A stretch of DNA of 23,716 nt from a virus. The notes under the pieces are model-generated. The model saw only the letters and a program-made list of their open reading frames with translations. It ran no database searches and was not told the DNA's origin. Where the stretch lies: the IMG/VR virus record IMGVR_UViG_3300032245_000870, positions 1 through 23,716 of that record; one strand, written 5' to 3'. Position 1 is the stretch's first letter. Every line of letters begins with the position of its first letter. Below are positions 7,355-15,720 of the stretch, piece by piece. A program made the position numbers and the translations under genes.

Positions 7355-8014
7355 GTGTCAAGCTTCAGTTTGATCCTCTACGACGAGACCGGCAAGGCGA
7401 CGGGCGCGCTAGAAGCGGCGATCCGCAACGCGAAGGACTGGAAGGCCTTTTGGGCGGGCAAGGGCGGGCCGATCAGCACCCTGTGGGCTGACAGCCGCAA
7501 GGTCATGTTCGCGACCGAAGGGCAGTCAACGGGCGCCGACTGGCCGAAGTACACGCGGCAAGAGCAGCGCTACTGGCTACCGATCAAGCGGTGGTCGCTA
7601 GGGGTCAAGAAGATCGCCACGGGCGGCATTCTGCGGTGGACGCCGAACCCCCGGTCAGAGACACCGGCGGCGCACGAACGGCTCTACCCGTCGATGACGG
7701 TCACGAACCACCCGAACTACGTCTACAACGTCAGCGGCACGTCGGTGGAGCTCGGCACGTCGCTGCCCTACGCCCGCAACCACAACTTGGGGATCGGCGC
7801 CTACACGCGCAAGACGTCGCGCAAGAAGAGCGGCACGGTCACGGTGCCGACGCCGAAGCGGCCGCTGGTTCGGTTCGGTCGCCCCTTCGCGGACGGGGTG
7901 CAGAAGGAGCTGAACCGCACGGCGATGATGCAAGGCGCAGGCAAGAAGGTCGGCATCACGTCTGACGGCTTGGCTGATCGCATCAACTTCGCCCGCGCGC
8001 AGGGTCGCCCGTGA
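7355..8014 (+). CDS. Tail completion/virion morphogenesis protein (Mu gpG- or HK97 gp10-like)
   Basis: 219 aa. I chose the GTG at 7355 because GAGGGGG (7343-7349) lies five bases ahead; a start further upstream would overlap the adaptor gene deeply. The C-terminal half has LPYARNHNLGIGAYTRKT, a basic stretch KTSRKKSG, then RPLVRFGRPFADGVQKEL. This resembles the Y...H.FG... and RPF(L) pattern of phage virion morphogenesis and HK97 gp10 families, which close the head-tail joint. The gene overlaps the next one by four bases (GTGA, 8011-8014), so the two are probably translated together. The family assignment is a pattern judgement. Confidence 0.6.
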   Translation: MSSFSLILYDETGKATGALEAAIRNAKDWKAFWAGKGGPISTLWADSRKVMFATEGQSTGADWPKYTRQEQRYWLPIKRWSLGVKKIATGGILRWTPNPRSETPAAHERLYPSMTVTNHPNYVYNVSGTSVELGTSLPYARNHNLGIGAYTRKTSRKKSGTVTVPTPKRPLVRFGRPFADGVQKELNRTAMMQGAGKKVGITSDGLADRINFARAQGRP

Positions 8015-8622
8015 TCGCCGGTACTGCAAACGGCGCGCAGGTCGTCGCGAACGCGGCGAAGGCGCTTGTGATCGCGAACTGGTCGACGGTCTGCGACGCT
8101 GCGTGGCTGTCGGCGATGGGCGCCCCTGGCCTGCCGTCGCCGGTGGCGAACAACATCTTCACGTCGCAGCGCTCGCTCTTCACTGCCGAATCGCAGCCGA
8201 AGGTCGGGCTGACGGTCATTCGCACCGACGGGCTGATCACTGACGCCCTCGGCGCGCTCGACCAGACGCACGAACTTGAGGTCAGCGTCTGCAGCGATTG
8301 GGGGTACTACGACGGCACCGGGGCGCACCCGCTGACGACGGTGCAGCCGTTCACGATCGAGGCCTACGAAACGGCGGTGCGGGCATACGTCGAAGGCATA
8401 GTGATGATCCTCTGCTCAGCGACCTACGGCTTCATCAACTACGACGCGCGGAACCAGTCGACGGTCGGGTTCGTGTCGACGGGGATCTACAACTGTCTGC
8501 CGTCGTCGGGTCTGACGCCTGTCGACTTCGTGGTCGGCGAAGACGACACCGGGCAGACGTTGATTCAACAGACCGTTCGTGCTTCAATTCAGGTGCTTCA
8601 GCGCCGCAGCCTAGCAAGGTAG
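8011..8622 (+). CDS. Probable tail terminator protein
   Basis: 203 aa, GTG start inside the GTGA overlap with the previous gene. It is a mixed alpha/beta protein of the size seen in tail terminators, with a late block of beta strands (ELEVSVCSDWGYY, STVGFVSTGIYNCLPSS, then TVRASIQVLQRRSL). The final strand pattern, ending in a measurement-like IQV, is common in lambda gpU-type and related proteins, which cap the tail tube and join it to the head. It lies immediately before the major tail gene, the standard position. There is no unique motif, so the role is inferred from order. Confidence 0.5.
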   Translation: MIAGTANGAQVVANAAKALVIANWSTVCDAAWLSAMGAPGLPSPVANNIFTSQRSLFTAESQPKVGLTVIRTDGLITDALGALDQTHELEVSVCSDWGYYDGTGAHPLTTVQPFTIEAYETAVRAYVEGIVMILCSATYGFINYDARNQSTVGFVSTGIYNCLPSSGLTPVDFVVGEDDTGQTLIQQTVRASIQVLQRRSLAR

Positions 8623-8626
8623 AACA

Positions 8627-9733
8627 ATGTCACAGTACCTGATCGCAAGTAACACAAGCGCCGTCTTCATCCGCACGCAGACCGTACTCGGCACCTTTGC
8701 CGACCCGACGAACGTGCAGGAGGATGGCCTCGGCGCAGGGACCGGCATCTACGCGGTGCGGGTGGTCGGCACGCCGAAGTTCGCCCCGCGCGGCGCTGGC
8801 ATCATTCAGCGGACTGACATCTACACCCCCTACGGCGGCGGTCAGTCGGCGGTCACGGGCGGCATCGGATGGGACATCACCCTGCAGACCGAACTCTTCT
8901 GGCGGTTCGACGAGGCGCAGGGCGCGAACACGCAATACATCACGCGCAACACGTCGCAGCTGTCGGCGCTGTGGCTTGCGTCGCCGTGGGCGATCACGCT
9001 GCCCAACACCGACACGCTGCTGACGGTGCAGCAGGCGTTCAATGCTGACGTTGACCGGGCGGCAGCGAACTACACGGCGCAGCCGTTCAGCATCGCCTAC
9101 GAAGAGGCGAACGGCAAGCGGTACGAGGCCTTCGACTGCATCTGCATTCCGAAGATCAACTGGGAGAGCGGCGGCAAGATTATGATCGACTGGACGGTGA
9201 AGGGCAAGTGGCGCCCTGTGACCGACAGCACGACGCAGGCGCCGACCTACCCCGAACAGTACGCCCCCGCGAAGCCGCAGCCCCCGCTGATCGGTCAGAA
9301 CGGCGCGATGGCGCTGACGGGCTTCTTCGGCGCGTCAACGAACGCGCTGTCGAAGGTGACGGTCGATCCGGGTTGGGCGATCAGCGACGTGATGGATTCG
9401 CGGCAGGCGTACGGGTTCGGGCTCGGCTTCATCGCCCTGACGACCTACCCGACGATCGCGGTCGAGGTGGCGAACTTCGCCGAGAACGTGCAGCCTGACT
9501 TCACTGACGCCCAGGCGAACACCATCTTCGACGGCACCGGCGGCAACGGCAGCGCCCTGACGGTCACGTTGACGATCGGGTCGAACACCATCGTCTTCAC
9601 GCTGAACCTGCCGCAGCTGATCGAATGGCCTGCGCCTGGCGACGCGAACGGCTACCGCAACATCGGTCTCAAGTTCGGCGGCATACCGAACAAAGACCAG
9701 ACGACGGTGATGTCGATCCTCTTCAATTCCTAA
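8627..9733 (+). CDS. Major tail protein (tail tube subunit)
   Basis: 368 aa, ATG start; AAGGTAG lies just ahead. The protein is beta-rich and Gly/Thr-rich throughout, with a sequence like GIGWDITLQTELFWRFDE near 85-105 and long strands in IMIDWTVKGKWRPV. That fits the tube fold, in which beta hairpins line the channel. The position between the tail terminator and the G/GT chaperone pair is diagnostic of the major tail gene in siphoviruses. It is long for the family (many are 150-250 aa), so the C-terminal third, with GNGSALTVTLTIGSNTIVFTL, may be an added surface domain. That last point is inference. Confidence 0.7.
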   Translation: MSQYLIASNTSAVFIRTQTVLGTFADPTNVQEDGLGAGTGIYAVRVVGTPKFAPRGAGIIQRTDIYTPYGGGQSAVTGGIGWDITLQTELFWRFDEAQGANTQYITRNTSQLSALWLASPWAITLPNTDTLLTVQQAFNADVDRAAANYTAQPFSIAYEEANGKRYEAFDCICIPKINWESGGKIMIDWTVKGKWRPVTDSTTQAPTYPEQYAPAKPQPPLIGQNGAMALTGFFGASTNALSKVTVDPGWAISDVMDSRQAYGFGLGFIALTTYPTIAVEVANFAENVQPDFTDAQANTIFDGTGGNGSALTVTLTIGSNTIVFTLNLPQLIEWPAPGDANGYRNIGLKFGGIPNKDQTTVMSILFNS

Positions 9734-9785
9734 CGGGTCGCCAGTCGGCGCACCCACCCCACCACCTTCATCGCAAGGGCAACGC

Positions 9786-10166
9786 ATGGCAATCGAGTTC
9801 GTCGAACAGCACCGCATCACGGTCAAGAGCAAAGGTCAGACTGGCACGCTGCTAGCGCGTGAGCCTAACGCACTGGAGGGGGCGCGCTACATGGCTGCGC
9901 TGCAGCGTCACGGGGTAGGCCTACGGGAGACAGACCCCGACGCCTTCGAAGCCACCATCGCGCTGCACGTGGGGCTTCTTGTCGCCTGCGTGCAGGGTAG
10001 CGAAGACTGGTCGCCTGCGTTCCCTGCCGACGGCACTGAAGCCGAGCGGCGGGCGTGGCTGCTGCGGCTGTCGTGGGCGGACGTGTCGCCGATCGCCACG
10101 GCGGTCATGGGGCTTGGCTTCCCCCCTACTTCAGCCGGGTCGTCTGGCGAGACTACGCCCGGCTAG
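9786..10166 (+). CDS. Tail assembly chaperone, short form (lambda gpG analogue)
   Basis: 126 aa, ATG start with AAGGG ahead. It lies between the major tail and tape measure genes, where siphoviruses keep the two tail assembly chaperones. The short product ends at TAG (10164-10166) just after the frameshift signal. The N-terminal part is mixed alpha/beta (MAIEFVEQHRITVKSKGQTG), the rest helical and acidic. In lambda the G protein coats the tape measure protein during tail assembly and is absent from the virion; that role is inferred here from order and from the frameshift. There is no independent sequence motif. Confidence 0.8.
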   Translation: MAIEFVEQHRITVKSKGQTGTLLAREPNALEGARYMAALQRHGVGLRETDPDAFEATIALHVGLLVACVQGSEDWSPAFPADGTEAERRAWLLRLSWADVSPIATAVMGLGFPPTSAGSSGETTPG

Positions 10167-10513
10167 TGATGACGCACGGGTTCCGCTGTTGGGAGTGCCC
10201 CGACGCAACCCGCTATCAGAGAGGCTGCACGATGGGTTACAGGCAGGGTCTAGGGCACGACAGCATGACACCCGCACCGACGACCTGCCTAGTGCTTGTC
10301 GACGAACCTGCGGGCTTCTGGTCGGCGAACAAGTTCGGCAAGATGATCGAGCGCGGGTCGCCGCAGATCGCCCTTCGTGACATGTCGCACGCGCAACTTG
10401 AACTGGCAGAGGTCGTGCAATACGAGCTGCAGGAAGGCGCGAAAGCCTACGACGACCAGCGCGCCAAGTCAGCCGAGCGCATGGCGTCGATGCTGGAGGG
10501 TCTGAAGCGATGA
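9786..10513 (+). CDS. Frameshifted tail assembly chaperone (lambda gpGT analogue)
   Basis: A -1 shift at CCCCCCT (10121-10127) joins the first 114 codons to the overlapping frame ending at TGA 10511-10513, giving about 242 aa. After the shift the sequence reads YFSRVVWRDYARLVMTHGF, then a segment with CWEC and a further Cys, a VLVDEPAGFWSANKF stretch and a helical end (LELAEVVQYELQEGAKAYDDQRAKSAERMASMLEGLKR). The downstream frame has no convincing ribosome site or start of its own, supporting production only by frameshifting. The stop overlaps the tape measure start (ATGA, 10510-10513). In lambda the T domain recruits the tail tube subunit. Confidence 0.8.
10121..10164 (+). other. Programmed -1 ribosomal frameshift signal
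   Basis: The zero-frame codons are TTC CCC CCT ACT. The heptamer C CCC CCT (10121-10127) lets both tRNAs re-pair after slipping one base back. After a five-base spacer, AGCCGGG (10133-10139) pairs perfectly with CCCGGCT (10158-10164). Inside that stem GTCT (10142-10145) pairs with AGAC (10150-10153) around a GGCG loop, giving a bulged two-part hairpin. The hairpin ends on the first base of the zero-frame stop TAG. Confidence 0.8.
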
Positions 10514-12249
10514 GTACCGTTGCGGGCGCAGTAGTAACGATCGACGGCGACAGCAGCGGCCTAGTCGGCGCTCTTCAGAAGGGCGAGAAGGCGCTCGCTG
10601 ACGTCAAGCAGGGCGCGCGCAAGCTGTCAGAGCAACTGAAGGAGGTTGGTGACGATGCCGACAAGGCAGCGGGCGATCTGATGCAGAAGCTCGGCGGACC
10701 TGGCGCCGTGAAGGCGATCGCAGGCATCGGCATCGCGATGGGCGCCGCGAAGGCGGGCGTCGACATGTTCCTTGACAGCAGCGAGAAGCTGTTCCGATCC
10801 TATGGAGATCAAGGGCAGGTCATCTGGGATGATCTAGAGAAGTCGCTGTTCAACATTCAGGGCGCCTTCGCGAAGGCAGCGCTGCAGACCGACGACATGT
10901 ACGTCGCTGCGGGTCGGCTTTACGCCCTGCTAGAACTGATCAAAGACATGTCGATTCAGGCTGTCGATTCGACGGTCACGGCGATCAACATTTTGCGAAA
11001 GATTCCGCTGTCCGCTGCGTGGTCGTTAGAGAAGATGGGCTTCTTCGAAGCTTTCGACCGCATGTCGAAAGAAGGCGAGGCGCGTTCGCGTGAACTCGTC
11101 AAGAACATGGACAAGTCAGCGGTGGCGTTCGGCAAGCCACTGACGGCAGCGAAGACGTTGACCGAAGCGGTTGGCGACATGGAGACAGGCTACGCCAACC
11201 TAGCAGGAAAGGCGGTCAACCTAGAGGACAAGCAGCGGTCGCAGGCGCTGGCGAACATCGAAGGCACGATCAAGCAGGTCGAAGCGCTGGCACTGCTGCA
11301 GAATCAAGCCGACAACATGTCAGGCGACAATCTTGGCACCCTGTCAGACGAGCAAGAAGCGCTGCTGACGCGCCTCGGCAAGCTGCGCGACGAGATCAAC
11401 GCGAACGCCAAGCCACCAGCGGCGACCCCGACCGCAACGGGCGGAACGAAGGCAGACGCGACCGGCGTGAAGCAGGCTGCTGACGACACCGTGTACGCCT
11501 TCGCCCTGGCAGAAGGGGGGTACGCCGAACTGACGAAGTCGCAGGCCGACTTCCTGCTCGCATCAGAGACCATGCTAGGCGATTCGTCGTCACGCGTGAT
11601 GGAGATGAAGCGGGCCGAGTTCGACAACCTAGAGAAGCTCGGCGAAAGCGCCTACTTGAACGACATCGAACTGAACACGAAACGCATTGAAGCAGCCGAA
11701 GCGGCGCAGCGCGACCACGCAGCGAAGGTCAAAGCAGAAGAAGAGCTAGTGCTGCAGGGCAAGCTTGACGCGATCACGGCAGAGATGGAGGCGATTCAGG
11801 TCGCGAAGGAGAAGGAGATCGCCGACGACAAGGCAGCGAAGGCAACCCTCTTCAACCTGGCAGTCACGCAGAACGGCAAGATGCTGGCGTCCGCAATCGT
11901 CGGCAACAAGAAGATGTCAGAGGTTGCGCGGGCGGCGCTCGGCAACGTGGCGTCAGGCCTCGGCGACATCGCGATGGTAGAGGCGGGCAAGTACGCTGCA
12001 GCAGGTGACTACCCGCAGGCGTCAGCGATGGCCGTAGCAGGCACGCTAGGCTACACCATCGCGGCAGCGCTCGGCGCCGAGAAGAAGCCGAACGCAGGGC
12101 CGCCGACGGAACGGGCGCAGCCGGTGCAGAACTACGCCTACAACCTGCGGATCGACGCTGCCTTCGCCGACAGCGAAAGTGTCAGCCGTCGATTCGCGCA
12201 GATGCAAGAAGGCGCGCGGCAACGCGGGCTGATCACGGCGGCGGCATAA
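10510..12249 (+). CDS. Tape measure protein
   Basis: 579 aa, ATG start in an ATGA overlap with the chaperone frame. It is long, helical and Ala/Lys/Glu-rich, with hydrophobic stretches at about 65-90 (AVKAIAGIGIAMGAAKAGVD) and near the C-terminus (ASAMAVAGTLGYTIAAALGA). The central and late parts (about 360-440) look like coiled coil. These are the hallmarks of tape measure proteins, which set tail length and help DNA cross the membrane. At the usual 1.5 angstrom per residue the tail would be near 87 nm, short for a siphovirus. No lysozyme or peptidase domain is visible. Placement right after the chaperone pair makes the call firm. Confidence 0.85.
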   Translation: MSTVAGAVVTIDGDSSGLVGALQKGEKALADVKQGARKLSEQLKEVGDDADKAAGDLMQKLGGPGAVKAIAGIGIAMGAAKAGVDMFLDSSEKLFRSYGDQGQVIWDDLEKSLFNIQGAFAKAALQTDDMYVAAGRLYALLELIKDMSIQAVDSTVTAINILRKIPLSAAWSLEKMGFFEAFDRMSKEGEARSRELVKNMDKSAVAFGKPLTAAKTLTEAVGDMETGYANLAGKAVNLEDKQRSQALANIEGTIKQVEALALLQNQADNMSGDNLGTLSDEQEALLTRLGKLRDEINANAKPPAATPTATGGTKADATGVKQAADDTVYAFALAEGGYAELTKSQADFLLASETMLGDSSSRVMEMKRAEFDNLEKLGESAYLNDIELNTKRIEAAEAAQRDHAAKVKAEEELVLQGKLDAITAEMEAIQVAKEKEIADDKAAKATLFNLAVTQNGKMLASAIVGNKKMSEVARAALGNVASGLGDIAMVEAGKYAAAGDYPQASAMAVAGTLGYTIAAALGAEKKPNAGPPTERAQPVQNYAYNLRIDAAFADSESVSRRFAQMQEGARQRGLITAAA

Positions 12250-12250
12250 C

Positions 12251-13123
12251 ATGGCGAACTTTCCCCTGGCGACTTGGCAGGTGACAGCCCCTGCGTTCAC
12301 GGTAGCGAACGCGATCGGGTCGGTGTCGATACCTGCAGCGACTGGCAAGTGGGGCTTCGGCGTCACGAACCTGCCGCCGCTCACACCGAACTCCGCTGCC
12401 GCCGACACCATCGCCTACCACCTTGCGGACGCGATCGGGACTGCCGCACTGCCGGGGCCGATCTCGCTCGGCATCGGGGCTGCGTCGACCTACAACGTTG
12501 CGCCTGGCACGAACCCATCGACGTCGCCCCTGACGTTGACGCTAGCGACCGCGTCAGCGTCGGCGATCACGCTGACCTTCGCTGACCTTGCCGCTGCGGC
12601 AGTCTACGGCTTCGCGTCAACGACGGTCAGCATCGCCAGCGACTTACAATCGACGACAGCGACCTTCAACGTGGGGGGCGTGTGGTCGCCGTGCGGGGTA
12701 GCAGGGGATCTGCGCCGCACCACCCGTCAGCGGGCCGCTGCGTCGTCGTCTGACATGTCTGGCGTGTCGACCGACGTGGTCAACTGGGGCGAAGTCGCCG
12801 ATCTAGAGTTCTTGTCGTCGGTCTTCCCTGCGGGCAACCTGACGCGGTGGTTCGCGGCAACGCAGATCTACGCCACGGCAGCGGGCCGCAACGTCGCCGA
12901 CCCGAACAACACACTGGAGGGGCTGCTGCAGGCGGCTGCGACAGGCGTGACGTTCCGGCTCTACCGCCAGCAGGCGATCGCCAGCGGCACGACGCCGACC
13001 ACCTATGTTGAAGCGAAGATGCCGACGATCTCATCGAAGTCGGCGGCAGAAGACTACACGTCAGCAGTCGACGAACCCCGGCTGTGGTCGACTGCGGGCA
13101 TGATCTTCAGGGGGTCGACCTAA
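12251..13123 (+). CDS. Distal tail-region protein
   Basis: 290 aa, ATG start one base after the tape measure stop. The N-terminal half is a Thr/Ala/Ser-rich beta protein (SPLTLTLATASASAITLTFADL). The C-terminal half has an EVADLEFLSSVFPAGNLTRWF stretch and a mixed alpha/beta end. It ends TAATG, sharing a base with the next start. The first gene after the tape measure normally encodes the distal tail protein that joins the tube to the tip. The sequence shows no motif that proves it, so this is a positional call. Confidence 0.45.
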   Translation: MANFPLATWQVTAPAFTVANAIGSVSIPAATGKWGFGVTNLPPLTPNSAAADTIAYHLADAIGTAALPGPISLGIGAASTYNVAPGTNPSTSPLTLTLATASASAITLTFADLAAAAVYGFASTTVSIASDLQSTTATFNVGGVWSPCGVAGDLRRTTRQRAAASSSDMSGVSTDVVNWGEVADLEFLSSVFPAGNLTRWFAATQIYATAAGRNVADPNNTLEGLLQAAATGVTFRLYRQQAIASGTTPTTYVEAKMPTISSKSAAEDYTSAVDEPRLWSTAGMIFRGST

Positions 13124-15720
13124 TGGCCTCTGACCGCGTTCTGATCGTTCGGGTGCTTGGCATCGGGCTTGCGTCTGGCACGAACAACGCGGCGGCGTTC
13201 ACGTCGCGGGCGGGCCTGCCGTACCTCGGCGTCAGTGAAGTGCCGGGGGTGGTCGTCGACGTCGGGTCGCAGCTGTCGTCGAACATCGACATCTTCGGCG
13301 CGCTCGGCAGCGACCCGACAACGACCTTCACGCTGCTGTCGACGGCAGTGACGTCGCAGTTGACGCTGTCGCGTGGCAAGCGCCCGCTGCTCGACGCGGA
13401 CAACGCGAACGTGACCGTGACCGACTACATCTCGCCCTTCGGCACGTCGAACCTCGGCTTCATCGCCGTGACCGACACGTCGAACTGCTACCCTGGCATG
13501 ATGCTGCGGGTGGCGAACACGGTCTTTGAAGTCGACACGGTCTGGTCGGCAACGTCGCTGCAGGTGCGGCGGCGATGGGGCTCGGCTGACGTGCCGATTC
13601 CCATGGGGGTCACGGGCTTCGGTATCTTCGGCGCGACCGTCTACGACGTGACGCCGAGCAACCCCACTGGCGGCATCGAATCGCTGCCCGTCGTCATCTC
13701 CACTGCACCCCTGTCGGCGACGTCGCGGGTGCAGGAAGAGATCATCTTTCGCGGCGTGGTCAACAAGGCAGCGACCGACACGTCGGCGCATGGCACGAAC
13801 AAGATCAAGGTCGACTGCGGGTCGATGATGTCGTACGTCAAGTCGGCGAAGTTCACGCCCGCGCAGGGCGGCACGCGAGTCTTTCCCAAGCGCGCCACCG
13901 ACGCCACGCAGGCGCTGACGAACTCGGCGATGAACGTCGACTTCTGGTGGCAGATCGTGCACGACCAGCGGCTCTACGGCACGCCCTTCGAAGTGTCGGG
14001 CGATGTTGGCAACGTGCGCGTGCCGCTGATGCAGATCCGGTCTGACGCATGGGGCGGCACGGTGGCGCTCGACCCCGATCAGCCGTGGGCCTACGAAACG
14101 ATCGACGACTACGCGGTGCTAGTCGCGCAGGTGTCGACGCGGTACCGGCTCGACCCCGCGAACCCGACCTTCATGAACTCGAACACTTTCCTGTCGACGT
14201 TCCGTGACGGGTGGTACGGCAACGGCGGCTTCGGGCCGTCGCTAGAACCTTCGATCACGCGCACGGCAGTCTACGGCACGACAACTAACGCGATCACCGG
14301 TCAGACGGTGCCGACGCAGTTTCCGATCGGCTACAGCTGGCAGGTGCAAGACGCGTGGTTCAACCCCGAAATGCTAGGCGAAACGACCTTCATCGCGAAG
14401 ACCTTCGCCGACCTGATTGTCGACCTGCTACTCGGCACGTTCAACGGCGAAAGCGGAACCGAAGAGTACTCCTTCACGACCGGCTGCAGGGCGGCGACTG
14501 AAGCGGCGTGGCTGCCCTTCGGCGTGCAGGCGGGCGTGTCGTCGGTGCAAGACATCATCGACATCGGGTCGCTGCTGCGGGCGGTGTCGCCGTTCGGTGG
14601 CGCGCTTCGACGAGAGCAGCCGACCACGCCCGAAGGCATCGCCCAGGCGGTCTTCGGCAGCAGCAGCGGCTTCATGCTGCCGTACCTGGCAGCGGACGCG
14701 AAGACGGTCGGCGACGTGCTAGAAGAGATCCTGAAGCGGTCAGGCCTCTACATGGTCTACGACAAGGGCAAGTTCCGCTTCGGGCGGTGGTCGCAGCGTC
14801 CGCCGACGCCGACGGTGGTCAACGACACGGGCCTAGCCGAGCCGAAGGTGTCGCTGACGTTCGACCGCAACAACTGCGTGCAGACGGCGCTCATGAAGGT
14901 CTGCTGGAGGGCAGACGGCGACAGCCCCGTGACGCAGGCCGTGCCGGTCAACAACATCGACCTCGGCATCGGTGCGATCGGCAAGGTGGTCAACCTGTCG
15001 CATTGGCTGCCGCTCGGCACGATTGAGTACCTGCCTGACAGCGACATGTTCTTGAACGCCGTCAACCTTGTGACGCGCTACTCGCAAGCGGCGGCACTGG
15101 TCGACGTGGTGTACCGCGACGATGTCTTCGACCTGGTCGTCGGTCAGCAGGTGGCGTTCAGCAGCGACTACGTGCCGAATGCCGACGGGAGCATGGGCGT
15201 GACGCTGGCGACGGGCTTCGTGTTGAAGGCGGCGCGGTCGTGGCAGACGCCGACGACGGCCTACACGATCGCCCTGCCCGGCTACCTGTCGCCGATCAAT
15301 CGGGTGTCGGTCTTCAGCTGCAGCGGCACGGTGGTGTCGGTGGTCGGCGATGACGTCACGATCGCCCCGAACGACTTCACGCAGCCTGCAGGGCAGCAGG
15401 CAAGCGAAGCGGCGCCGACCAGTGACGCGCAGGCCTTCGACCTGTCGCTGCAGCTGCAGGGCGGGCCTCTGCTGCTTGTGCTGCGCGATCAGTACGGCAC
15501 AAGCCGAAGTGCGGGCGCACTGCTCTACCCTGGCGACGTGTCGGGCAATACGCTGCTCGGCTTGCCTGCGATCGCGGCGGTGGCAGTACCGGGTGACGTT
15601 GTGGTACTCGCACGGGCGACGGCGCAGTCGTCGGTCGACACGCTGTGGGATGCCTTCCAAGCCGACACGGCAGGGCAGGTCAACGGCAGCCCGGTCCTAG
15701 CCTACCAGTGGGTGCGATAG
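13123..15720 (+). CDS. Large tail hub/tip protein
   Basis: 865 aa, starting at the ATG of a TAATG overlap with AGGGGG ahead; a longer reading from 13084 would overlap the previous gene and lacks a better site. It is the largest complete tail protein here. The start is beta-rich, the middle mixed. Around residues 530-556, DVLEEILKRSGLYMVYDKGKFRFGRW resembles the helix-then-hairpin element of baseplate hub domains. A later part includes YSQAAALVDVVYRDDVFDLVVGQQVAFSS, again hub-like. Such hubs close the tail tube and carry the tip proteins; lambda gpJ and Tal proteins are analogues. No peptidase motif was seen. The hub role is inferred from size, order and these weak resemblances. Confidence 0.6.
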   Translation: MASDRVLIVRVLGIGLASGTNNAAAFTSRAGLPYLGVSEVPGVVVDVGSQLSSNIDIFGALGSDPTTTFTLLSTAVTSQLTLSRGKRPLLDADNANVTVTDYISPFGTSNLGFIAVTDTSNCYPGMMLRVANTVFEVDTVWSATSLQVRRRWGSADVPIPMGVTGFGIFGATVYDVTPSNPTGGIESLPVVISTAPLSATSRVQEEIIFRGVVNKAATDTSAHGTNKIKVDCGSMMSYVKSAKFTPAQGGTRVFPKRATDATQALTNSAMNVDFWWQIVHDQRLYGTPFEVSGDVGNVRVPLMQIRSDAWGGTVALDPDQPWAYETIDDYAVLVAQVSTRYRLDPANPTFMNSNTFLSTFRDGWYGNGGFGPSLEPSITRTAVYGTTTNAITGQTVPTQFPIGYSWQVQDAWFNPEMLGETTFIAKTFADLIVDLLLGTFNGESGTEEYSFTTGCRAATEAAWLPFGVQAGVSSVQDIIDIGSLLRAVSPFGGALRREQPTTPEGIAQAVFGSSSGFMLPYLAADAKTVGDVLEEILKRSGLYMVYDKGKFRFGRWSQRPPTPTVVNDTGLAEPKVSLTFDRNNCVQTALMKVCWRADGDSPVTQAVPVNNIDLGIGAIGKVVNLSHWLPLGTIEYLPDSDMFLNAVNLVTRYSQAAALVDVVYRDDVFDLVVGQQVAFSSDYVPNADGSMGVTLATGFVLKAARSWQTPTTAYTIALPGYLSPINRVSVFSCSGTVVSVVGDDVTIAPNDFTQPAGQQASEAAPTSDAQAFDLSLQLQGGPLLLVLRDQYGTSRSAGALLYPGDVSGNTLLGLPAIAAVAVPGDVVVLARATAQSSVDTLWDAFQADTAGQVNGSPVLAYQWVR

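Noticed and set aside
10055-10126. Independent start at 10055 for the second chaperone frame
   Set aside because: No ribosome site; the text before the slippery site is shadow sequence, while the frameshift gives a standard G/GT product.
13120-13962. 280-codon minus-strand frame opposite the hub gene
   Set aside because: Arg/His/Asp-rich antisense shadow; the hub frame has the proper TAATG junction and ribosome site.
14833-15660. 275-codon minus-strand frame opposite the hub gene
   Set aside because: Same kind of antisense shadow with skewed Arg/His content and no start signal.
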